The notes: generated by a model from the letters alone, not told the origin. Numbered from the stretch's first letter, positions 1 to 8,708 are shown. The stretch: 64,000 nucleotides of DNA from Amycolatopsis sp. EV170708-02-1 (GCF_022479115.1 NZ_CP092497.1:6944001-7008000), one strand, 5' to 3'. A program made the numbers and translations.

Positions 1-199
1 AGGCGGCTTCGCCGACATTCGGCACGAGGTGCAGCAGCACGAAGATCCACAGCGCGGGACCACCGGCGTCCGCCGTCCACAGCGCCTGCGCCAGCATCAC
101 CAGCCGGAACGCCACCGGGACCAGGATGAGCCAGGGCAACGTGGTCCGCACCAGCCGCACCGGAATCCCGGCGCCCCCACCGAGCATCAGCACTCTCAC
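1..199 (-). CDS. Putative membrane protein (N-terminal fragment)
   Basis: Reading frame on the minus strand that runs off the left edge; only about 66 N-terminal residues are present. The GTG start at 199 follows a strong GGGGAGGGG ribosome binding site. The visible part is hydrophobic, with two likely membrane segments (LPWLILVPVAF and LWIFVLLHLVP). I do not recognise the family. It lies upstream of the MFS gene on the same strand, with about 100 bases between them. Confidence 0.5.
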   Translation of the reverse strand, partial: MRVLMLGGGAGIPVRLVRTTLPWLILVPVAFRLVMLAQALWTADAGGPALWIFVLLHLVPNVGEAA

Positions 200-296
200 G
201 CTGCCCCTCCCCGGATCAGCCTTCCTGAAACGGCGACCTGGTCGCATTCATTTCAGTTTACCGAGCCGTCAGCTTGCCCGGGCTCCGGCGAGGATG

Positions 297-1475
297 TCAA
301 CGGCCGACGGGTTCGGCGGCCTCCTCCCGTTTCCGCGCCCGCGCCGCGGCCACCGCGGACGGCACGATCAGCGCGGCGGTCAGGCCGACGAACAGGAACG
401 ACACCGAAAGCGACGTCACCTGCGCGATCCCGCCGATCAGCGGCGGCCCGGCGAGGAAGCCGGTGTAGGCGATCGCCGTGACGAAGGCCAGCTCGCGTTC
501 GCCTCCGGTGCCGTCGGCGCGCTTCCCCGACGCCCCCGCGAGGCTCAACGCGATCGGGAAGGCGGCGGCCAGCCCGGCACCCGCCAGCGCGAAGCCGACG
601 AAGCCGAACACCGGGAGGCTCGCGACCGCGGCGAGCACCAGACCGGCCGCGGCGATCCCGGCGCCGACCGCCAGCGCGCGCGTCGCGCCGAAACGGTTCT
701 GCAGCCAGGCACCCGCGAGCCTGGCGAGCGCCATGGCCAGGGCGAACCCGGAGTAGGCGAAGGCCGCGGCACCGTCGCCGACCCCGTGCACGGACGTCAT
801 CAGCAACGCGGACCAGTCCGAACTCGCGCCTTCCGCGATCGCCGAGAACAGCGCGATGGCGGCGAGGAGCCAGAGCACGGGACGTTTGATCGGCGGCACT
901 CGCGGTTTCTCGACGGGTTCGGTGTGCACCGGCCGCGCGCCGGGCACGGCCGTGATGACGAAGGCCAGCACGACCAGCGCGGCCAGCGCGGCGACCGTGA
1001 GATGCCGTCCCGGCGACCACTGGTGCGACGCGGCGAATCCGGCGGCGACGGATCCCGCCAGCGCGCCGAAGCTGAATCCGGCGTGCAGGGTCGGCATGAT
1101 GGCTCGCCCGGACCGGCGCTCCACCTCGACTCCCGCGACGTTCATCGCCACGTCGAGCGCGCCGACGCTCGCGCCGAGGACGAACAGCGCCCCGGCGAGC
1201 AGGACGACCGACGTCGAGAAGCCGATCATCGGCAGCGCGGCACACGCGATGATCGTGCTGCCCGCGACCACCGCGCGGGCGCCGTGACGTTCGATCAGCC
1301 GCCCCGAAACCGACGCCGCGATCAGCATGCCGACACTGGCGCCCAGCAGGGCCAGCCCGAAAACGCCCGGTGAGGCACTCACCCTCTCCGACAACGCCGG
1401 AGTCCGCGGCGCCCAGGAGCCGAGCGCGGCCCCGTTGAGCGCGAACACGACGAAAACGGCCGTACGGTCACGCAT
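297..1475 (-). CDS. MFS transporter
   Basis: Predicted 392-residue major facilitator with about twelve hydrophobic segments, probably a drug/metabolite or sugar exporter. The ATG at 1475 is chosen over the longer frame because AGGAGA lies just upstream and the protein then begins shortly before the first membrane helix. Typical features are the short RLIERHG loop between helices 2 and 3 and Gly/Ala-rich helices. It is divergent from the LacI-type gene, and a LacI-type operator lies between them, so that regulator probably controls it. The substrate cannot be read from the sequence. Confidence 0.85.
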   Translation of the reverse strand: MRDRTAVFVVFALNGAALGSWAPRTPALSERVSASPGVFGLALLGASVGMLIAASVSGRLIERHGARAVVAGSTIIACAALPMIGFSTSVVLLAGALFVLGASVGALDVAMNVAGVEVERRSGRAIMPTLHAGFSFGALAGSVAAGFAASHQWSPGRHLTVAALAALVVLAFVITAVPGARPVHTEPVEKPRVPPIKRPVLWLLAAIALFSAIAEGASSDWSALLMTSVHGVGDGAAAFAYSGFALAMALARLAGAWLQNRFGATRALAVGAGIAAAGLVLAAVASLPVFGFVGFALAGAGLAAAFPIALSLAGASGKRADGTGGERELAFVTAIAYTGFLAGPPLIGGIAQVTSLSVSFLFVGLTAALIVPSAVAAARARKREEAAEPVGR

Positions 1476-1515
1476 AGACCCCAGTCTCCTTTCGATTCCT
1501 CTTCCCCCAGAATGA

Positions 1516-1529
1516 CTTAAGCGCTTCAG
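1516..1529. promoter_or_regulatory. LacI-family operator between divergent genes
   Basis: CTTAAGCGCTTCAG is a near-perfect palindrome (12 of 14 positions) centred on CG and contains AAGCGCTT, which fits the AANCGNTT core known for LacI-family operators. It lies between the MFS start (1475) and the regulator start (1567), where one bound dimer could repress both genes. Confidence 0.65.
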
Positions 1530-1566
1530 AAAGTCCACCGGCGCGGCCCGGGACTAGACTGCGCCG

Positions 1567-2646
1567 GTGACCAGCACGCGACGGCGAAGGCCGACGTTGG
1601 ACGATGTCGCCGACGCCGTCGGGGTGTCGCGGGCGACCGTGTCCAACGCCTACAACCGGCCCGATCAGCTGTCCGCCCAGCTGCGGGAAGAGGTGCTTCG
1701 CGCGGCCAAGAAGATCGGGTACGCGGGGCCGAACCCGACCGCGCGCAGTCTCGCCACCAGCCGCACCGGCGCGATCGCCGTCCTGCTCGACACGAACCTT
1801 TCGACGGCGTTCTCGGATCCCGCGCTGTCGGTCACCCTCGACGCGCTCTCGACCGTCGTCGACCCCGAGGGCCACGCCCTCCTGCTGCTCCCCGGCGACG
1901 GTGAGAGCGGCGGCCCGCGCGCGGAGCGGATCCTGACCGCGCAGGCCGACATCGCGGTGGCGTATTCGCTGGCAGACGGCGCGCCGGCGCTGAACGCGGT
2001 CCGGGACCGGGGGATGCCGCTGGTGGTGATCGACCAGCCACATATCCGCGGATCGGCCAGGATCGGGGTCGAAGACCGGGCGGGAGCGGCCGCCGCGGCC
2101 CGGCATCTGGTGGACCTGGGGCACCGGCGGATCGGGATCTTCTCGGCGCAGTGCCTCTCGGCGCCCCGAGGCGGGGAATTGAGCGTGGCCGAGGCCGGGA
2201 ACAGCCGGTTCCACGACAACCGCGAACGGATGGCCGGCTATCTGGAGACGCTGGCCGGGGCGGGGATCCCGGCGGCGGACGTGCCGATCTGGGAGGCGTC
2301 CGGGCTCTCGGTCGAAGGAGCCCTGCCGAGCGCTTTCGGCCTGCTCGACCGGCACCCGCGGCCGACGGCGCTGCTGTGCATGTCGGATCTGCTGGCGCTG
2401 GCGGCGATCTCGGCGGCCAGGCAGCTCGGCCTGTCGGTCCCGGGTGATCTTTCGGTCGTGGGCTTCGACGACATCCCGGCCGCTCGATGGTCCGAACCAC
2501 CGCTGACGACCGTCCGGCAGGATCTCGCCGCCAAGGGACGGGCGGCCGGCGAACTGGTGCTCGGCCTGCTGCGCGGGGAGAAGGCCCCCGCCCCCGCCGA
2601 GATACCCGCCGAGCTGGTCGTGCGGGACTCCACCGCGCCCGCGTAG
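1567..2646 (+). CDS. LacI-family transcriptional regulator
   Basis: A 359-residue regulator with the GTG start at 1567. The N-terminal helix-turn-helix (LDDVADAVGVSRATVSNAYN, about residues 11-30) is the classic LacI signature, followed by a hinge and a periplasmic-binding-like effector domain ending in the usual GFDDIPAARW and LTTVRQD motifs. The tail with GELVLGLLRGE is also typical. It probably represses itself and the divergent MFS gene through the palindrome at 1516-1529. The inducer is unknown. Confidence 0.9.
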   Translation: MTSTRRRRPTLDDVADAVGVSRATVSNAYNRPDQLSAQLREEVLRAAKKIGYAGPNPTARSLATSRTGAIAVLLDTNLSTAFSDPALSVTLDALSTVVDPEGHALLLLPGDGESGGPRAERILTAQADIAVAYSLADGAPALNAVRDRGMPLVVIDQPHIRGSARIGVEDRAGAAAAARHLVDLGHRRIGIFSAQCLSAPRGGELSVAEAGNSRFHDNRERMAGYLETLAGAGIPAADVPIWEASGLSVEGALPSAFGLLDRHPRPTALLCMSDLLALAAISAARQLGLSVPGDLSVVGFDDIPAARWSEPPLTTVRQDLAAKGRAAGELVLGLLRGEKAPAPAEIPAELVVRDSTAPA

Positions 2647-2684
2647 CAGCCGATTTCGGCAAGCGCAAGGCGGCCCCGGTGATA

Positions 2685-2731
2685 TGTGGACAACTCGCCC
2701 CGATCGAGCGGCGCACAACTACTTATCCACA
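2685..2731. promoter_or_regulatory. Pair of DnaA-box-like sites
   Basis: TGTGGACAA at 2685-2693 is the complement of TTGTCCACA, and TTATCCACA lies at 2723-2731 on the plus strand. Both are exact matches to known DnaA-box forms and face each other 29 bases apart. No dnaA or dnaN gene is nearby, so this is not oriC. The second box also sits inside a small inverted repeat, CTACTT/AAGTAG. Confidence 0.4.
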
Positions 2732-2834
2732 GAAGTAGAAATGCGGGCAGACAAAGCCTTCCCCGCGCGCCATCGTGGAATCACACATTCACCGACGGCG
2801 ATCAAGCCGCCGATTCACGGGGGAGAACCCAGCC

Positions 2835-3224
2835 ATGCAACGACGTTTGACGAACCTGCGCGCCCGCCTCCCGCACGTGCTCCTGCTCGCCCTGGCGGGC
2901 CTGCTGACCAGCGCCGGAGTCGCCGGCGCCGCCACCGCGCCGCCCGAGCCCGGCTGCCAGAAGGGCGAGTTCTGCGTATGGGGCGCGGAATCGTACGGCG
3001 GTGCGGTGCACAAATTCGACCTCCGCACCTCCAATCCCGAGGAATGCATTCCCCTGCCCAAGGACTTCGACGGGCATTCGTTCGTCAACCGGCTGAGCCG
3101 TGACGTGACGATCTATCAAAGCGAGGAATGCACGACGGAGGGAGATTTCATCACCTATCCGGGTGGCGGCACCTACGTACCCCAGGGTCCGTTCGTGATC
3201 CGCGCCCTCAAGATCTGGGACTGA
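2835..3224 (+). CDS. Secreted peptidase-inhibitor I36-type protein
   Basis: A 129-residue protein with a clear Sec signal peptide: RRLTNLRARLP is basic, then LLLALAGLLTSAGVAG is hydrophobic, with cleavage likely near AGA-AT. The mature part starts with CQKGEFCVWG and has paired Cys residues and a Gly/aromatic pattern typical of small I36 (beta/gamma-crystallin-like) secreted proteins of actinomycetes. ATG 2835 is chosen because GGGGGAGA lies just upstream; the frame is open further upstream. Two strong hairpins follow the gene. Inhibitory activity is inferred from family only. Confidence 0.75.
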   Translation: MQRRLTNLRARLPHVLLLALAGLLTSAGVAGAATAPPEPGCQKGEFCVWGAESYGGAVHKFDLRTSNPEECIPLPKDFDGHSFVNRLSRDVTIYQSEECTTEGDFITYPGGGTYVPQGPFVIRALKIWD

Positions 3225-3286
3225 CCACCCCGGCGGTTCGTGCCGGTCGCTCGCGGAAGAGTCGACTCGCGACCTGCGCGAACCCA

Positions 3287-3311
3287 GGGGCCGCTCCCCC
3301 GAAGCGGCCCC
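3287..3311. terminator. Hairpin after I36 gene
   Basis: GGGGCCGCT pairs perfectly with AGCGGCCCC across a 7-base loop, 62 bases after the I36 stop codon. There is no U-run, as is common in high-GC actinobacteria. Confidence 0.5.
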
Positions 3312-3313
3312 GG

Positions 3314-3353
3314 CCCGTGAGCGCGTCACCCCGCGTCGTGACGCGCTCACGGG
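3314..3353. terminator. Strong 15-bp hairpin terminator
   Basis: CCCGTGAGCGCGTCA and TGACGCGCTCACGGG form a perfect 15-bp stem with a 10-base loop. It directly follows the hairpin at 3287-3311 and separates the I36 gene from the tRNA gene. Confidence 0.6.
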
Positions 3354-3466
3354 TGTTCCAAAAAACGGTGGGCTCGACCTGAAACGATCTGGCGGTGTCG
3401 AACGATCGACAGGTTGGCGACGGCTAAGCTGCCGATGCTGGGCGACACCCAACGTCGCCGACGTCG

Positions 3467-3540
3467 GCCCTCGTAGCTCAGCTGGATAGAGCAAGAGCCT
3501 TCTAATCTCTAGGTCGCAGGTTCAAGTCCTGCCGGGGGCA
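3467..3540 (+). tRNA. tRNA-Arg (anticodon TCT)
   Basis: Complete cloverleaf: acceptor GCCCTCG pairs with CGGGGGC (one T-G pair), the D arm is GCTC/GAGC, the anticodon loop CTTCTAA gives TCT, the T arm is GCAGG-TTCAAGT-CCTGC, and the discriminator is A. CCA is not encoded. The anticodon stem AGAGC/TCTCT has a C-T mismatch at the pair next to the loop (31:39), which is mildly unusual. A 9-bp hairpin follows at 3563. Confidence 0.9.
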
Positions 3541-3562
3541 CGTCGCAGAGGAGAACGGGACG

Positions 3563-3585
3563 GGAGGGGCCGCACAGGCCCCTCC
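3563..3585. terminator. Hairpin after tRNA-Arg
   Basis: GGAGGGGCC and GGCCCCTCC form a perfect 9-bp stem with a 5-base loop, 22 bases beyond the tRNA end. The stretch from here to 3864 shows no supportable gene. Confidence 0.5.
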
Positions 3586-3864
3586 GCCCGCGATGTCACT
3601 TCTCAGACCGCGCCACCGGGCAGCCTTCCCGGATCGTTCACCGAAGCGCCTGGAGCGCTCCTCCGCCGCTGTGATCCTGCATACAGCCGTCTCGAAGAGC
3701 CTGCGAGCGAGCTCATCCCGGATCACCGATGCCGTCGGGGAGTTTCTCAAGCAAGGTCGATCAGGTTGCTCGTTAACTCCGGCCACTCGGCCTTTCATCA
3801 CCGATCGCTGCTGGCAGGAAAGGAGATTCTGTTTCGTCCCAACGATCAGGCACGACGATGTGCT

Positions 3865-4910
3865 TCAGTTCCGCAGCTCGGGCGGCACGTACTCGAAGGT
3901 CGGGCCCGCGGTCGTCTTCCCGTCGCCGGTCGGCATCTTCATCAGCGCCAGCGCCTGCTTGCGCAGCCCGAACATCACGCCGACGGCGTCCTGCATCTGT
4001 CCCGGGCTGCCGTTGAAGGCCTGTTCGAGCAGGTAGAGCAGCAGACTGTAGGTCTGGTTGAACTCCTCTTGGGCGACCCGGATCGGGCTGCCCTCCGGAT
4101 GGTCGGCGGTCCGCGGGTTGTGCCGCATCGGCAGGACACCGTCGAGATCCACGGCGATCTCCTCGCCGGTCGGCCCGGATCCCGGTGTGTCGCCGGTCCG
4201 GTAGCGGCGGCCGAGCCGGAGTTCCTGGAACCGGTAGTAGTGCGCGACCTCTTCCCGCTCGGGATGGAAGACGTCCCGATCGCCGTCCCACACGTCCGTA
4301 CGCGCGGCACCCTCGCCCTGCTCGATGATCTCCGCCAGCGCGGCCGACGCGGATTTCAGGTCGTGGACCGGAAGCACCTCGCCCCTCCGCCCCTGAGGTG
4401 GAACTCGCCGATCTGCCGGGCCGGGTCGCCGCTGAACACCTGCTCCTCGCCCAGTTCGTCGCACAGGGTGCGCAAGCCGGCTTCGATGGCGGCGTAGAAC
4501 TGCCCGATCGTCCGGTACTCGTCGGTTTGCGGTGGCGCGTCCGCCGCCGCGGGCTGCTCGATGCGCAGGAACAGTTCGAGCGCTTCGGGGCCGAACGGGG
4601 CCAGGTGGATGTGCACGGACCGGTCGCCGTGGGGCAACGGATGCGGGTACGGCGGCAGCAGCTCCGGTGTGTCGAGTTTGGGAGAGCCGCCGACGGCGTT
4701 GAGCAGGTTCGCGGCCAGCGCCAGATGGATCATCTCCTCGGCGAGGACCGTGCCGACGATCTGGGCGGCTTCGGGATTGCGGGCGGAGTCCAGTGAATAC
4801 AGCGCGCACAGGTAAGGCGGAATCGTGGCGTGCTCGAGTTCGATCGCCCACTGCAGGTGGCGACGAAGATCGTCGATCGTGTCGATGGCGTGGGCGCCAC
4901 TGGTGTCCAT
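3865..4910 (-). CDS. Ferritin-like (VioB-type) protein, frameshifted
   Basis: The N-terminal part (from ATG 4910) begins with a ferritin-like domain of the type found in VioB-like enzymes: LEHATIPPYLCALYSL and AEEMIHLALAANLLNAVGG carry the Glu and Glu/His ligands expected for a di-iron site. The frame is lost near 4382-4385, where the plus strand has CCCC; one extra base there joins EFHLRGG to GEVLPVHDLKSASAALAEII and gives one protein of about 348 residues. The C-terminal half (YYRFQELRLG, EEFNQTYSLLLYLLEQAF) is also typical of the family. An ECF41-type promoter lies upstream. The break may be a sequencing error. Confidence 0.7.
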
Positions 4911-4948
4911 GCGATACCTCGGTTCGTCAGGTCGATGTCTTCACTCAG

Positions 4949-4975
4949 GACAGGCCGCCGTCGCGGCTTGTGACA
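4949..4975 (-). promoter_or_regulatory. ECF41-type promoter for ferritin-like gene
   Basis: Read on the minus strand: TGTCACA (4975-4969), a 16-base spacer, then TGTC (4952-4949). This fits the TGTCACA / CGTC promoter known for ECF41 sigma factors. It lies about 40 bases upstream of the ferritin-like start at 4910 and back to back with the plus-strand copy at 4983. Confidence 0.6.
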
Positions 4976-4982
4976 TCCGGGC

Positions 4983-5009
4983 TGTCACAACCGCCGTCGC
5001 CACCCGGTC
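4983..5009 (+). promoter_or_regulatory. ECF41-type promoter, distal copy
   Basis: TGTCACA at 4983-4989, a 16-base spacer, then GGTC at 5006-5009, followed by TTT. It points toward the epimerase gene but is about 205 bases from its start, so it may be a second promoter or only part of the divergent pair with 4949-4975. Confidence 0.45.
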
Positions 5010-5130
5010 TTTCCACCCGAGCGGCGTCCGGCCGAGTCACGAGAGAAGAGCGGGAGCACCGGGTTTCAGACGGCCTTGAGAGGTATGCGTCAAGCAGAGC
5101 GTGGCTGGTCCCACCCGCCGCCGGACCTTC

Positions 5131-5157
5131 TGTCACAAACCGGGGACCTGTGCGGTC
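5131..5157 (+). promoter_or_regulatory. ECF41-type promoter for epimerase operon
   Basis: TGTCACA at 5131-5137, a 16-base spacer, then GGTC at 5154-5157, again followed by TTT. It lies 57 bases upstream of the epimerase ATG at 5215 and is the likely main promoter for the epimerase and flavoprotein genes. Confidence 0.6.
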
Positions 5158-5214
5158 TTTGCTGAGGAACGACGTTCCCGGAGCGGCCGGGACGCGGGAC
5201 GGAAAAGGTGCACC

Positions 5215-5973
5215 ATGAAGATCGTCGTGATCGGCGGCAGTGGGTTGATCGGTTCGAAGCTCGTCCGGAAACTGGCCGAACACGGCCACGAAGCGGTCCC
5301 AGCGTCCCCCGACTCGGGCGTGAACACGTTGACCGGCGAAGGGCTGGCCGAGGTGCTGGAGGGCGCTCAGGTCCTGGTCGACGTGTCGAACTCGCCCTCG
5401 TTCGCCGACGACGCCGTGCTGGACTTCTTCCGCACCTCCACCGGAAACCTCCTCGCCGCCGGGGAGAAGGCCGGGGTCGGGCACCACGTGGCGTTGTCGG
5501 TCGCCGGCACCGAGCGCCTCTCCGAAAGCGGCTACTTCCGCGCGAAGATCGCCCAGGAAAAGCTCATCAAGGACTCCGGACGGCCGTACTCGATCGTGCA
5601 CGCCACGCAATTCTTCGAGTTCGTGGGGAGCATCGCCCAGGCGGCGACCGTGGGGAACACCGTGCGCCTGTCGGACGCCCGCATCCAGCCCATGGCGGCC
5701 GAAGACGTGGCCGCCGCGGTCGGCCGGGTCGCCGTCGGCACACCGCTGAACGGCACCGTCGGGGTGGCCGGTCCCGAGCAGTTCGGGCTCGACGAGCTGA
5801 TCCGCACCGGGCTGACCTTCCGCGGAGACCCCCGCGAGGTCGTGACCGACCCCGAAGCGCGCTATTTCGGCGCCCTGCTGGACAAGGACATGCTCCTGCC
5901 CGGTCCGGACGCGCGGCTGTCCACCACCCGGTTCGCCGACTGGCTTCCGCTCAACCCGCCGCCGGCGAAGTGA
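5215..5973 (+). CDS. NAD(P)-binding SDR/epimerase-type oxidoreductase
   Basis: A 252-residue atypical short-chain dehydrogenase. The N-terminal MKIVVIGGSGLIGSKLV is a Rossmann dinucleotide-binding motif (GGSGLIG), and the rest follows the NmrA/epimerase type found beside ECF41 sigma factors (HHVALSVAGTERL, YFRAKIAQEKLI, PYSIVHATQFFEF). Oxidoreductases and epimerases of this kind are the known typical partners of ECF41 genes. It has an ECF41-type promoter at 5131 and is followed after two bases by the flavoprotein gene, so the two are probably cotranscribed. The substrate is unknown. Confidence 0.85.
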   Translation: MKIVVIGGSGLIGSKLVRKLAEHGHEAVPASPDSGVNTLTGEGLAEVLEGAQVLVDVSNSPSFADDAVLDFFRTSTGNLLAAGEKAGVGHHVALSVAGTERLSESGYFRAKIAQEKLIKDSGRPYSIVHATQFFEFVGSIAQAATVGNTVRLSDARIQPMAAEDVAAAVGRVAVGTPLNGTVGVAGPEQFGLDELIRTGLTFRGDPREVVTDPEARYFGALLDKDMLLPGPDARLSTTRFADWLPLNPPPAK

Positions 5974-5975
5974 CC

Positions 5976-7700
5976 ATGACCGAGCACCAGCTCGCGACGT
6001 CCGTCCTCGTCATCGGAACCGGCGGGGGCGGACTGCGCGCCGCGATCGAACTGGCCGAGCGTGGCGTCGCCGTCGTGGCGGTCGGCAAGCGGGCGAAATC
6101 GGACGCGCACACCACGCTCGCCGCCGGCGGGATCAACGCGGCGCTGGCGACGATGGACCCGGAAGACTCGTGGCAGCAGCACGCGGCCGACACCATCAAG
6201 GAAAGCTACCTGCTGGCCGATCCCGAGACCGTGCGGACCGTGACCGAGAACGCCGCCCGCGGCATCGAAGACCTCGAACGCTATGGCATGCCCTTCGCGC
6301 GCGAGGCCGACGGGAAGATCTCACAGCGGTTCTTCGGCGCGCACAGCTACCGCCGGACCGCGTTCGCCGGCGACTACACCGGGTTGGAGATCCAGCGGAC
6401 GCTGGTCAACCGGGCGGCACAGCTCGGTGTCCCGGTCCTGGACACCGTCTATGTCACCCGGATCCTGGTCCGGGACAACGTCGTCTTCGGCGCGTACGGA
6501 TTCGACGTCACCGACGGGAAGCGCTACGTGATCCACGCCGACGCGGTGATCCTCGCCGCGGGCGGGCACACGCGCATCTGGCGCCGCACCTCGTCCCGCC
6601 GGGACGAGAACACCGGCGACTCCTTCCGGCTCGCCGTGCTCGCCGGCGGCCGGATCCGGGACGCCGAGCTCGTCCAGTTCCACCCTTCGGGTCTCATCGC
6701 ACCGGAGAACGCGGCGGGCACGCTCGTCTCGGAGGCGGCGCGGGGCGAGGGCGGGGTGTTGCGCAACTCGCTCGGCGAGCGGTTCATGGCCCGCTACGAC
6801 CCCGAACGGATGGAACTGTCCACACGCGACAGAGTGGCGCTGGCGGCGTACACCGAGATCAAGGAGGGACGAGGGACACCGGGCGGCGGTGTGTGGCTCG
6901 ATGTCTCGCAGCTGCCGAGGGAGACGATCATGCGGCGGCTTCCCCGGGTCTACCAGACCTTGCTGGAGCTGCAGATGCTGGACATCACCCGGGAGCCGAT
7001 CGAGATCGCGCCCACGGCGCACTACTCGATGGGCGGGGTCTGGGTGCGGCCGGAGGACCACGGCACCGGCGTCGAGGGCCTGTACGCGCTCGGCGAGGCG
7101 GCGAGCGGCCTGCACGGCGCGAACCGGCTCGGCGGGAACTCCCTGATCGAGCTGCTGGTCTACGGCAGGATCGTCGGTGCGGCCGCGGCGCGCTACTCAC
7201 GTGATCTGGGAGCGCAACAGCGGTCGTCGGCGGCGACGGAGGAAGCCCGGAGCGAGGTCGACGAGCTGTTGGCGGCCGACGGCCCGGAGAACGTGCGCGC
7301 CTCGCAGCGGACATTGCGGAACACCATGACCGAACACGCCGGTGTGGTCCGCGACGCGACCGGCTTGAGCACCGGCCTGTCAGAGCTCGACGAGCTGGAG
7401 GAGCGGATGCGGGACGTGGGCGTGCATCCGGACACGGCCGGGTTCCAGGATCTCGCGCACGCCTTCGACCTCAAGGCCGCGGCGCTGGCTGCGCGAGCCA
7501 CTCTCGAGTCGGCGTTCGAGCGCCGTGAGACGCGTGGCTGCCACAACCGCGCGGACTATCCGGAACTCGACGAATCGCTGCGCGTGAACCTCGTCTGGTC
7601 CGGGCCGGGGCGGGTCGAACGCGAAGCACTTCCCCCGATCCCGCGGGAAATCACCTCGCTCATGCGCGAAGTGTCCACCGCGGGCAAACTCGTCGAGTGA
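5976..7700 (+). CDS. FAD-dependent succinate dehydrogenase/aspartate oxidase-like flavoprotein
   Basis: A 574-residue flavoprotein of the fumarate reductase/succinate dehydrogenase/L-aspartate oxidase family. VLVIGTGGGGLRAAIELA is the FAD-binding motif, followed by HTTLAAGGINAAL, QFHPSG, SEAARGEGG, TAHYSMGG and GANRLGGNSLIELLVYG, all hallmarks of this family. The C-terminal helical domain has RETRGCHNRADYPE. There is no nadA/nadC or sdh neighbour, so it is probably not the NAD-pathway or respiratory enzyme. It is coupled to the epimerase gene (2-base gap) and likely transcribed from the ECF41-type promoter. Confidence 0.85.
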   Translation: MTEHQLATSVLVIGTGGGGLRAAIELAERGVAVVAVGKRAKSDAHTTLAAGGINAALATMDPEDSWQQHAADTIKESYLLADPETVRTVTENAARGIEDLERYGMPFAREADGKISQRFFGAHSYRRTAFAGDYTGLEIQRTLVNRAAQLGVPVLDTVYVTRILVRDNVVFGAYGFDVTDGKRYVIHADAVILAAGGHTRIWRRTSSRRDENTGDSFRLAVLAGGRIRDAELVQFHPSGLIAPENAAGTLVSEAARGEGGVLRNSLGERFMARYDPERMELSTRDRVALAAYTEIKEGRGTPGGGVWLDVSQLPRETIMRRLPRVYQTLLELQMLDITREPIEIAPTAHYSMGGVWVRPEDHGTGVEGLYALGEAASGLHGANRLGGNSLIELLVYGRIVGAAAARYSRDLGAQQRSSAATEEARSEVDELLAADGPENVRASQRTLRNTMTEHAGVVRDATGLSTGLSELDELEERMRDVGVHPDTAGFQDLAHAFDLKAAALAARATLESAFERRETRGCHNRADYPELDESLRVNLVWSGPGRVEREALPPIPREITSLMREVSTAGKLVE

Positions 7701-7711
7701 GGTCCCAGGGT

Positions 7712-7743
7712 CCCGGCAGCACCGCCGGGCCCCTCGGGGCCCG
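7712..7743. terminator. GC-rich hairpins between flavoprotein and sigma genes
   Basis: CCCGGC...GCCGGG and then GGGCCCC-TC-GGGGCCC can form one or two short stems just after the flavoprotein stop codon. They probably end the epimerase-flavoprotein transcript before the sigma factor gene. Confidence 0.4.
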
Positions 7744-7799
7744 GTCTCGTAGAGTGACGGGGGCGAGCGGCGCTCACGAGACGACGGTAGGACGTGGGG

Positions 7800-8708
7800 A
7801 TGGCGGATTCCGGGGTGTGTGCCGAACTCGGCGGCGTGGATGATCTCGAGGAGGCCACGGCCGTCTTCACCCGGGTGCGGCCGCGCCTGTTCGGGATCGC
7901 GTATCGCATGCTCAGCAGCGTCACCGAGGCCGAGGACCTGGTGCAGGAGGTCTGGCTGCGCTGGCAGACCTACGATTGGTCCAAGGTGACCAAGCCGGAG
8001 GCGTTCCTCGCCACGACCACCACCCGGCTGGCCATCAACGTCCTCCAGTCCGCGCGGAAACGGCGTGAAACCTACGTCGGTCCGTGGCTGCCCGAACCGG
8101 TCGACACCGGCGCGGACCCGTATCTGGGCGCCGAGCGCGGTGAGGCACTGGAGTTCGCGGCCCTGCTGCTGATGGAGAAGCTCACTCCCAATGAACGCGC
8201 GGCCTATGTGCTGCGGGAAGCGTTCGACTACTCCTACGCGCAGATCGCCGACATCCTGTCCTCGACCGAACCCGCGGTGCGCCAGCTGGTCAGCCGCGCG
8301 CGCAAACACATCGTGGGCGAACGGCGCGCACCGGCGACCGCGGCCGAGCAGCGCGAGCTGCTGACCGCGTTCCTCGCCGCCGCCCGCTCCGGCGACTTGA
8401 CCGCGCTGGAACGGCTCTTCACGCCGGACGTGACCAGCCTGTCCGACGGCAACGGCCGGAAGGGCATCGCCCGGACACCGGTCGTGGGCACGGCACGGGT
8501 CACGAAGTTCCTGCAGGCGATCTCCAGCTGGTTCTGGGACGGCGTCGAAGTGCGGTGGGCGATCACGAACGGCCGGACTTCCGCGGCGCTCCTCGTGGAC
8601 GGCGTCATGTACGGCCTGCTCACCGTCAGCGCCACCACCGAAGGCATCGATCAGGTGCTGTGGCTGGTCAACCCCGAGAAGAACAAAGCGGTGTCCGTCG
8701 AGGGCTGA
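7800..8708 (+). CDS. sigJ: ECF41-family RNA polymerase sigma factor (SigJ-type)
   Basis: A 302-residue sigma factor. Region 2 is FTRVRPRLFGIAYRMLSS and TEAEDLVQEVWLRW; region 4 is LTPNERAAYVLREAFDYSYA, then a SnoaL/NTF2-like C-terminal domain (about residues 185-300) ending VLWLVNPEKN. WLPEP in the linker and the SnoaL extension mark the ECF41 group. In that group the extension controls activity in place of a classic anti-sigma factor (known for the group). ATG 7800 is preferred over GTG 7794 on spacing from AGGAC; either is possible. Five matching promoters lie nearby. Confidence 0.9.
   Translation: MADSGVCAELGGVDDLEEATAVFTRVRPRLFGIAYRMLSSVTEAEDLVQEVWLRWQTYDWSKVTKPEAFLATTTTRLAINVLQSARKRRETYVGPWLPEPVDTGADPYLGAERGEALEFAALLLMEKLTPNERAAYVLREAFDYSYAQIADILSSTEPAVRQLVSRARKHIVGERRAPATAAEQRELLTAFLAAARSGDLTALERLFTPDVTSLSDGNGRKGIARTPVVGTARVTKFLQAISSWFWDGVEVRWAITNGRTSAALLVDGVMYGLLTVSATTEGIDQVLWLVNPEKNKAVSVEG

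Noticed and set aside
126..1373. Long plus-strand frame over the MFS gene
   Set aside because: Arg/Gly-rich frame opposite a clear transporter; a GC-skew shadow.
3502..3801. Minus-strand frame ending in RQDLNLRPRD beside the tRNA
   Set aside because: It is antisense to the 3' half of tRNA-Arg; the DLNLRP string is a well-known translation of the tRNA complement and not a protein.
3467..3864. Possible integration site at tRNA-Arg
   Set aside because: tRNA genes are common attachment sites, but I found no second copy of the tRNA 3' end, no integrase and no phage genes in the window.
5208..5970. Start of the long plus-strand frame before the flavoprotein
   Set aside because: It reads the epimerase gene in the wrong frame before joining the flavoprotein frame; the flavoprotein starts at 5976 with its own motif.
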